Assembly (NCBI GenBank): GCA_025356715.1 | Contig: JANXRU010000133.1 | Location: 1 to 11,308, forward strand | Length of the DNA: 11,308 nt | Direction: 5' to 3' | Source of the DNA: Bacteroidota bacterium | Lineage (GTDB): Bacteria; Bacteroidota; Bacteroidia; B-17B0; B-17BO | Shown here: in pieces, positions 6,936-11,308 of the stretch | Numbering within the stretch: position 1 is the first letter of the stretch | Layout: each line of letters begins with the position of its first letter | Program-made: the position numbers and the translations under genes | The notes under the pieces: model-generated | What the model was told of the DNA's origin: nothing | Database searches by the model: none | What the model saw: only the letters and a program-made list of their open reading frames with translations

Positions 6936-8708
6936 TTAAGATGGATAAATTTGACTGTAAGCCGCTTTGTTGTCCAACATAATTATTTTTCGTTTCAATG
7001 ATAATTTTGGAGTCATTTCTCCACTTTCTATACTCCATTCTTTGGCAAGTAATTCAATTTTTTTAATTTTTTCGTATTGAGCAAGTCCATTGTTTGTAAG
7101 TTCAACTTCTTCCATAATTCTATTTTTTATACGATCATTCGTTATCATTTCAGTATTGGTTGTATAAGAAATACCATGTTTCTCACACCAAGTTTTTAAA
7201 AATGCAAATGAAGGAACGATAAATGCAGAAGGAAATTTCTCGTTTTCGCCAATAACCATGGCTTGTTCAATAAAACGACTTTCTTTTAATTTATTTTCAG
7301 TTATTTGGGGAGTAATGTATTTACCTCCAGACGTTTTAAACATTTCTTTTTTACGATCGGTAATTTTTAAAAATTTTCCATCTTCCAAAATTCCAATATC
7401 GCCTGTATGAAACCACCCGTCAGTATCAAACGATTCTTTGGTTAGCTCTGGTAAATTGTAATAACCTAACATTACATTCGGACCTTTCACGCAAATTTCT
7501 CCGTCTTCTTCAAATTTAACTTGAACGTTATTGATGATTGGACCAACACTTCCAATTTTTATGTTTTCATCTGCATGGTTGTTAACTGATATTACAGGAG
7601 AAGTTTCGGTTAAGCCATAACCTTCTAATACTTTTATTTTAGCTGCATGAAACACTTTAGCTAATCGTGGTTGCAGAGCCGAACCACCAGAAACAATTCC
7701 TACAATATTTCCACCAAGGGCTTCGCGCCATTTATTGAAAATGATTTTGTTAGCGATATTTAATTGAAATTCATACCACCCACCGTTTGCACCATGTTGC
7801 TGATATCTTAATCCTAAATTTAAGGCCCAATAGAATAATATTTTTTTAATGCCCGTTAATTGAGAACCCGTAGTTACTATTTTTTCATATACCTTTTCTA
7901 ATAAACGAGGAACAGTCACAAACACCTGAGGTTTTACTTCTTTTAAATTCTCTCCAATAGTATCAATACTTTCAGCATAATATACAGACATTCCCCTGCT
8001 AATATATAAATAGGACAGCATGCGTTCGTATACATGATTTAATGGTAAGAAACTTAATGCCCTCCATTCAAATTGAAATGGACACAAATCTTTAGTAGCA
8101 GCAACGTTACTTGCAAAATTTTTATGAGAAAGCATTACGCCTTTTGGATTACCTGTAGTTCCTGAAGTATAAATTAACGTTGCCAAATCAGTGTTTTTTA
8201 TGCCAGCTTTTATTTTTTCGAGAGTTTCAGTATGAGGATTGTTTTTGCCAATCGTTATTAAATCCTCCAAGCATGGAATACCTTCAATTTTAGAAAATGT
8301 GTAAATTTCTTTAATACTAGAATTAGCGGAACATGCTTTTACTTTGTTATAGATGTCTTTATTGGACACAAAAAAATAAGTGATCCCAGCATCACCAATT
8401 ACATGTTTTAAATCATTATCGCTAATGGTTGGATAAAGCGGCGTGTTAATGCTTCCAGTTTGTAAACAGGCATAATCAACAAAATTCCATTCAGGGCGAT
8501 TGTTGGATATTAATCCAATTTTGTCTCCTGACTTAATACCTATTTGAATAAATGCATAACTCAGTAGATTAACAGTGTCAATATATTCTTCGGTACTATA
8601 TTTTCTCCATATTCCATTTTCTTTTGCCGCAAGTGCATCAGGTTTTGATGGCATTTGCTGTAAGTGCGATAAGAAATCAAAAAGACGAAAATTTTCTATA
8701 TCATTCAT
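6936..8708 (-). CDS. Long-chain fatty acid-CoA ligase (AMP-forming acyl-CoA synthetase)
   Basis: The enzyme activates free fatty acids to acyl-CoA with ATP via an acyl-adenylate, feeding the spiral encoded downstream. It has 590 residues, normal for the bacterial FadD/long-chain ligase group. Motifs in order are the P-loop YTSGTTGNPKGV (180-191), the gate region FLPLNHVYER (220-229), the adenine-binding segment LEGYGLTETSP (361-371), GWFHTGDIG (431-439), the hinge DRKKEMFKTSGGKYITPQ (451-468), and a C-terminal MTPKLSLKRK (565-574) with the likely catalytic Lys572. The chain begins MNDIENFRLFDFL. It faces the flavoprotein gene divergently across 93 bp that contain an operator candidate. The next gene, marR, is 66 bp downstream with its own promoter candidate, so acsL may be transcribed alone or read through. 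I see no intrinsic terminator after it. Confidence 0.93.
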   Translation of the reverse strand: MNDIENFRLFDFLSHLQQMPSKPDALAAKENGIWRKYSTEEYIDTVNLLSYAFIQIGIKSGDKIGLISNNRPEWNFVDYACLQTGSINTPLYPTISDNDLKHVIGDAGITYFFVSNKDIYNKVKACSANSSIKEIYTFSKIEGIPCLEDLITIGKNNPHTETLEKIKAGIKNTDLATLIYTSGTTGNPKGVMLSHKNFASNVAATKDLCPFQFEWRALSFLPLNHVYERMLSYLYISRGMSVYYAESIDTIGENLKEVKPQVFVTVPRLLEKVYEKIVTTGSQLTGIKKILFYWALNLGLRYQQHGANGGWYEFQLNIANKIIFNKWREALGGNIVGIVSGGSALQPRLAKVFHAAKIKVLEGYGLTETSPVISVNNHADENIKIGSVGPIINNVQVKFEEDGEICVKGPNVMLGYYNLPELTKESFDTDGWFHTGDIGILEDGKFLKITDRKKEMFKTSGGKYITPQITENKLKESRFIEQAMVIGENEKFPSAFIVPSFAFLKTWCEKHGISYTTNTEMITNDRIKNRIMEEVELTNNGLAQYEKIKKIELLAKEWSIESGEMTPKLSLKRKIIMLDNKAAYSQIYPS

Positions 8709-8737
8709 AATAGTAACTTTTAAGAATTATTTTACAG

Positions 8738-8763
8738 CATAAATAAGTGTTATGCATGCATAA
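8738..8763. promoter_or_regulatory. Operator candidate 2, shared divergent region (CATAA-N7-TTATGCATGCATAA)
   Basis: The core TTATGCATGCATAA (8750-8763) is a perfect 14-bp palindrome. It differs from operator candidate 1 by a single base in the centre. The additional CATAA half-site at 8738-8742 is again exactly 7 bases to the left, and here reads GCATAA in full. The site lies between the start of the acyl-CoA synthetase gene (minus) and the flavoprotein gene (plus), 8 bp before the TATATTTG element of the latter. It could therefore control both directions. Binding by the local MarR protein is inferred. Confidence 0.75.
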
Positions 8764-8771
8764 AAATAACT

Positions 8772-8779
8772 TATATTTG
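8772..8779 (+). promoter_or_regulatory. Candidate -7 promoter element of the flavoprotein gene (TATATTTG)
   Basis: This is a full match to TAnnTTTG, identical to the element in front of marR, and 22 bases upstream of the ATG at 8802. The operator palindrome covers the expected -33 position. No TTG box is obvious there. Confidence 0.6.
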
Positions 8780-8801
8780 TCTTAAATCAAAATATATTTA
8801 G

Positions 8802-9800
8802 ATGGAAAGTAAAAATAACTTAAACACTTTATTACACATAGAATTCCCCATTATTATGGCTCCTATGTTTTTAGTAAGTAATATGGAAATGATGAAGGCT
8901 GGCATTAGAGCGGGTATTATGGCTACTTTTCCCACACTTAATTACAGAAAAGAAGGTGAATTAGAACAAATATTAGATGAATTAAATGCGTATAGTAAGC
9001 AATATAAAGGTAGTTATGGCGTAAATATTATTGTTCAGAAATCAAATCCTTTATCAGCTAAGCATACTAAGATTTGTTTGGATAAAAAAGTGCCATTTTT
9101 TATTACATCTTTAGGAAGCCCAAAGGAGGTTGTTGTTGGCGCTCATCTATACGGAGGAAAAGTATTTTGTGATGTAACTAATATTCCTCATGCTCAAAAA
9201 TGTATGGATTCGAATTGTGATGGCTTTATAGCTGTTGGGCAAGGGGCTGGTGGACATGCAGGGCCTAATCCTTTACAAGTTTTAATACCTGCTTTAAAAG
9301 AACATTTCCCATCCATGCCAGTTATTGCCGCTGGAGGTATTGCTAATGGATACGGCATATTATCTGTCCAAGCTTTAGGAGCAAGTGGTGTTTCTATTGG
9401 TACGCGTTTTATTGCAAGTACAGAAGCTGGTGTAAATGATAATTATAAAAAAGCGGTTGTCTCTTCTGGAATGGAAGATATTGTGATGACTGAAAAATTA
9501 TCTGGTACACCATGTGCTGTTATTAATAATGATGCAGCAAAAAAAATGGGCTATACTCAAAACTGGTTCGAGAAATTTTTGAGTAATCATTCGGCAACTA
9601 AAAAATGGTTTAAAATGTTGGTACAGATTAGAGGAATGAAAAAACTTGAAAAATCAGTATTACCTAATAATTATAATACCTTATGGACAGCTGGTAAATC
9701 ATCTGAGCTAATTCATGATATTATTTCATGCGAAGAAATTGTTGTGAGAATCAAAAAAGAATACGAACAAAGTTTGAAAGAATTGACTAGTTTAGTATAA
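8802..9800 (+). CDS. Nitronate monooxygenase / FabK-family FMN oxidoreductase
   Basis: This is a 332-residue TIM-barrel flavoprotein of the NMO/2-nitropropane dioxygenase superfamily, which also contains FabK enoyl-ACP reductases. The visible motifs are FPIIMAPM at the first strand (15-22), the FMN and active-site loop GQGAGGHAGP (146-155) with His152 in the catalytic position of nitronate monooxygenases, AAGGIANG (176-183) and IGTRFIAS.EA (199-209) for the FMN phosphate. No signal peptide is present. Family membership is clear but the substrate is not. True nitronate oxidation, enoyl or dienoyl thioester reduction, or another flavin reaction are all possible. Its divergent position next to the acyl-CoA synthetase gene and the shared operator candidate favour a role in fatty-acid or acyl-CoA metabolism. 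This is an inference from context. Confidence 0.9.
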   Translation: MESKNNLNTLLHIEFPIIMAPMFLVSNMEMMKAGIRAGIMATFPTLNYRKEGELEQILDELNAYSKQYKGSYGVNIIVQKSNPLSAKHTKICLDKKVPFFITSLGSPKEVVVGAHLYGGKVFCDVTNIPHAQKCMDSNCDGFIAVGQGAGGHAGPNPLQVLIPALKEHFPSMPVIAAGGIANGYGILSVQALGASGVSIGTRFIASTEAGVNDNYKKAVVSSGMEDIVMTEKLSGTPCAVINNDAAKKMGYTQNWFEKFLSNHSATKKWFKMLVQIRGMKKLEKSVLPNNYNTLWTAGKSSELIHDIISCEEIVVRIKKEYEQSLKELTSLV

Positions 9801-9805
9801 ATTTG
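9774..9805 (+). promoter_or_regulatory. Candidate promoter of the T9SS-cargo gene (TTG-N21-TAAATTTG)
   Basis: TAAATTTG (9798-9805) matches the TAnnTTTG -7 consensus and overlaps the stop codon of the flavoprotein gene. A TTG at 9774-9776 lies 21 bases upstream. The ATG follows 27 bases after the -7 element. In DNA this AT-rich, such matches can arise by chance. Confidence 0.4.
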
Positions 9806-9832
9806 TAATAGAGTCAAATTAGTGTATTAAAC

Positions 9833-10468
9833 ATGAAAATAATTGTAACGAATATAAAGAAAATGACATTGCATTTTTGTTTTTTTGTTGCATTTCTGCT
9901 AAGTAATGTCAACTCTGTGTATTCCCAAAGCATCAGTTTATCAGGTTTTTCAGCCCTTCAAAAAGAAAAGTCGATATTGCTTCTTTGGAACATTGAAAGT
10001 GGACCTACATGTAATGGAATTACTATTTTTCATTCATCGGATATGATTAATTTTAATGAAATAGGAAGTATTTATGGGGTTTGTGGGAATAGTTCAAATT
10101 CAACTCCCTATGATTTTACTCATTCAACCCCTACTTTAAATAAAATTAATTATTACAAGCTTAAATTTGGAGCAAATCAGTTTTCGGAAATAATATTTTT
10201 GTTATTTGATTATGTAGAGCCTGGAAATATTACAATTAAACCAAATCCTGCTAATGACGTTTTTGAGATTAAATTTAATAATGATAAAAATAAAACGTAC
10301 ACTTTAGAAATTGTAGATTCCAAAGGCCAGATCGTTTTAACTAAAAATAAAATTATTGGAACTAGTTTTGCTTTAAATGCTATTTTATTTGATGCAGGAA
10401 CTTATACAGTTATTTTGCGTGATGATGAGGGTAGAATATCTAAAAATAAATTGTGCATTATTAGATAA
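9833..10468 (+). CDS. Secreted protein with type IX secretion sorting domain
   Basis: This is a 211-residue exported protein of unknown function. An N-terminal signal peptide has a basic start, a hydrophobic core (about residues 12-24) and a likely cleavage site after VYS, before Gln32. Residues about 42-112 resemble the small beta-sandwich (fibronectin-III-like) module found before T9SS tails: LLLWNIESG, ITIFHSSDMINFNEIGSI and INYYKLKF. Cys60 and Cys84 could form a disulfide. Residues about 134-211 form a type A sorting domain, with IKPNPANDVFEI (135-146), YTLEIVDSKGQIVLT (156-170), FDAGTYTVILRDDEG (186-200) and a basic end KNKLCIIR. It would cross the inner membrane by Sec and the outer membrane by T9SS. 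No catalytic domain is seen. An internal Met at residue 11 is an alternative start that keeps the signal peptide. Confidence 0.88.
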   Translation: MKIIVTNIKKMTLHFCFFVAFLLSNVNSVYSQSISLSGFSALQKEKSILLLWNIESGPTCNGITIFHSSDMINFNEIGSIYGVCGNSSNSTPYDFTHSTPTLNKINYYKLKFGANQFSEIIFLLFDYVEPGNITIKPNPANDVFEIKFNNDKNKTYTLEIVDSKGQIVLTKNKIIGTSFALNAILFDAGTYTVILRDDEGRISKNKLCIIR

Positions 10469-10556
10469 GCGTTGTAAATTATTTTTTTTCTTGCATTTAA
10501 ATGACTACTATTAATTAATATTATTTTTTAAATGCGTTTGTTAAGCTTATAAAGAA

Positions 10557-11308
10557 ATGCCAAATAATAAATCGAAGCCTTTAGATTTGTCTAGTTTTGT
10601 TTCTATTGGAGATTCAATTACATCAGGCTATACAGATGGTGCTTTGTTTTATGAAGGTCAGCAATATGCGTTTTCAAATCTGATGGCTCAACAATTTAAA
10701 ACGCTTGGAGGCGGAGATTTTAATCAACCGCTTATGAAGCCTGATTCTGTGGGTGTTGGCTTTTATGGAAATGCTCGCTTAGCATTAAAAAACAAAACAG
10801 AAGATTCTGGTAATAATCACGCCCCCGAATATATTGCCAAACAAGGTGATTTGGCAGTTTTTATTGAAAATATTTATGATAAGCAAGGGCCTTTTCAAAA
10901 TATGAGCGTACCTAGTGCTAAGCTAACATCTCTAGTAATTCCAGGAATTGGTAATCCAAAAAATTGGGTAGGCTTTTATAATCCATTTTTTACACGGATG
11001 GCTTCTAATCTAGAATCAGCGTCTATCTTATCTGATGCTTTGGCTTTGAATCCTACATTTTTCACCTTGTTCATAGGTAATAATGATGTTTTAACTTATG
11101 CTTCATCTGGAGGTACAATGGATTTTATTACACCTTTAGAAGGGGTAATAGGAGTAGGGTTTAATGAAACGTTAAAAGGTTTAGTGAATGCATTAACAGA
11201 AAGAGGAGCGAAGGGAGCGATTTCAAATTTGGGAGAAATTACATCAGTGCCATATTTTACAGCTATTCCTTATGATGGACTGTTGTTAACAAAAGTTGAG
11301 GCCGAACA
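10557..11308 (+). CDS. SGNH/GDSL-family hydrolase, N-terminal part, cut by the right edge
   Basis: The frame is open for 250 codons and runs off the window. Block I is FVSIGDSITSGYTDGALF (residues 14-31), with the nucleophile Ser20. Block III is LFIGNNDVL (171-179), giving the GxND pattern. GGGDFNQPLM (51-60), MSVPSAKLTSLVIPGIGN (116-133) and VPYFTAIPYD (231-240) match, from memory, a Bacteroidota group of SGNH hydrolases that are usually lipoproteins. The catalytic Asp/His block V is beyond the edge. The ATG at 10557 is the only start available before block I, because an in-frame stop lies at 10542-10544. This leaves no signal peptide or lipobox cysteine. The substrate, probably an ester, is unknown. 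The gene follows the T9SS-cargo gene by 88 bp, and a functional link is not evident. Confidence 0.8.
   Translation, partial: MPNNKSKPLDLSSFVSIGDSITSGYTDGALFYEGQQYAFSNLMAQQFKTLGGGDFNQPLMKPDSVGVGFYGNARLALKNKTEDSGNNHAPEYIAKQGDLAVFIENIYDKQGPFQNMSVPSAKLTSLVIPGIGNPKNWVGFYNPFFTRMASNLESASILSDALALNPTFFTLFIGNNDVLTYASSGGTMDFITPLEGVIGVGFNETLKGLVNALTERGAKGAISNLGEITSVPYFTAIPYDGLLLTKVEAE

Noticed and set aside
10481..10535. T-run after the T9SS-cargo gene and a 9-bp inverted repeat (GCATTTAAA at 10493-10501, TTTAAATGC at 10527-10535)
   Set aside because: The T-run has no GC-rich stem before it. The repeat is short, AT-rich and widely spaced, so chance is the simplest explanation in this composition.
10532..10600. 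Alternative frames supplying a lipobox cysteine to the SGNH hydrolase (TGC at 10558-10560)
   Set aside because: That frame reads KLIKKC without a hydrophobic core or ATG start and hits a stop soon after, out of phase with the hydrolase.

Overview
The window is AT-rich and looks like Bacteroidota, most likely Flavobacteriales or a relative. The evidence is a protein with a C-terminal type IX secretion (T9SS) sorting domain, promoter-like TAnnTTTG -7 elements, A-rich rather than Shine-Dalgarno start contexts, and an SGNH hydrolase of a type common in this phylum. No rRNA, tRNA, CRISPR array, phage gene or transposase was seen.

Positions 1-8708 (minus strand) hold a fatty-acid beta-oxidation locus. 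In order of transcription it encodes a long-chain acyl-CoA synthetase, a MarR-family regulator, a fused 3-hydroxyacyl-CoA dehydrogenase/enoyl-CoA hydratase (FadN type), a thiolase (FadA), a long acyl-CoA dehydrogenase (FadE), a hot-dog acyl-CoA thioesterase, an acyl-CoA-binding protein, and the first 35 codons of a probable second thioesterase that runs off the left edge. Together they activate fatty acids, run one full turn of the beta-oxidation spiral, and buffer or hydrolyse acyl-CoA. The order fadN-fadA-fadE matches the Bacillus subtilis operon, but the adjacent regulator is MarR rather than TetR. An imperfect inverted repeat of about 90 bp lies between fadE and the thioesterase gene.

Positions 8709-8801 form a divergent promoter region. 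Rightward from it (plus strand) lies a nitronate monooxygenase/FabK-type flavoprotein. The most informative non-coding signal is a shared operator-like motif, CATAA-N7-TTATGC(G/A)TGCATAA. It occurs exactly twice: upstream of marR (6888-6913) and in the divergent acsL/flavoprotein region (8738-8763). This suggests that one MarR regulator controls its own operon, the acyl-CoA synthetase and the flavoprotein, which would place the flavoprotein in acyl-CoA metabolism.

Positions 9833-11308 (plus strand) are a different functional block. They hold a small secreted protein with a T9SS sorting domain, and the start of an SGNH/GDSL-family hydrolase that lacks the expected export signal and is cut by the right edge.
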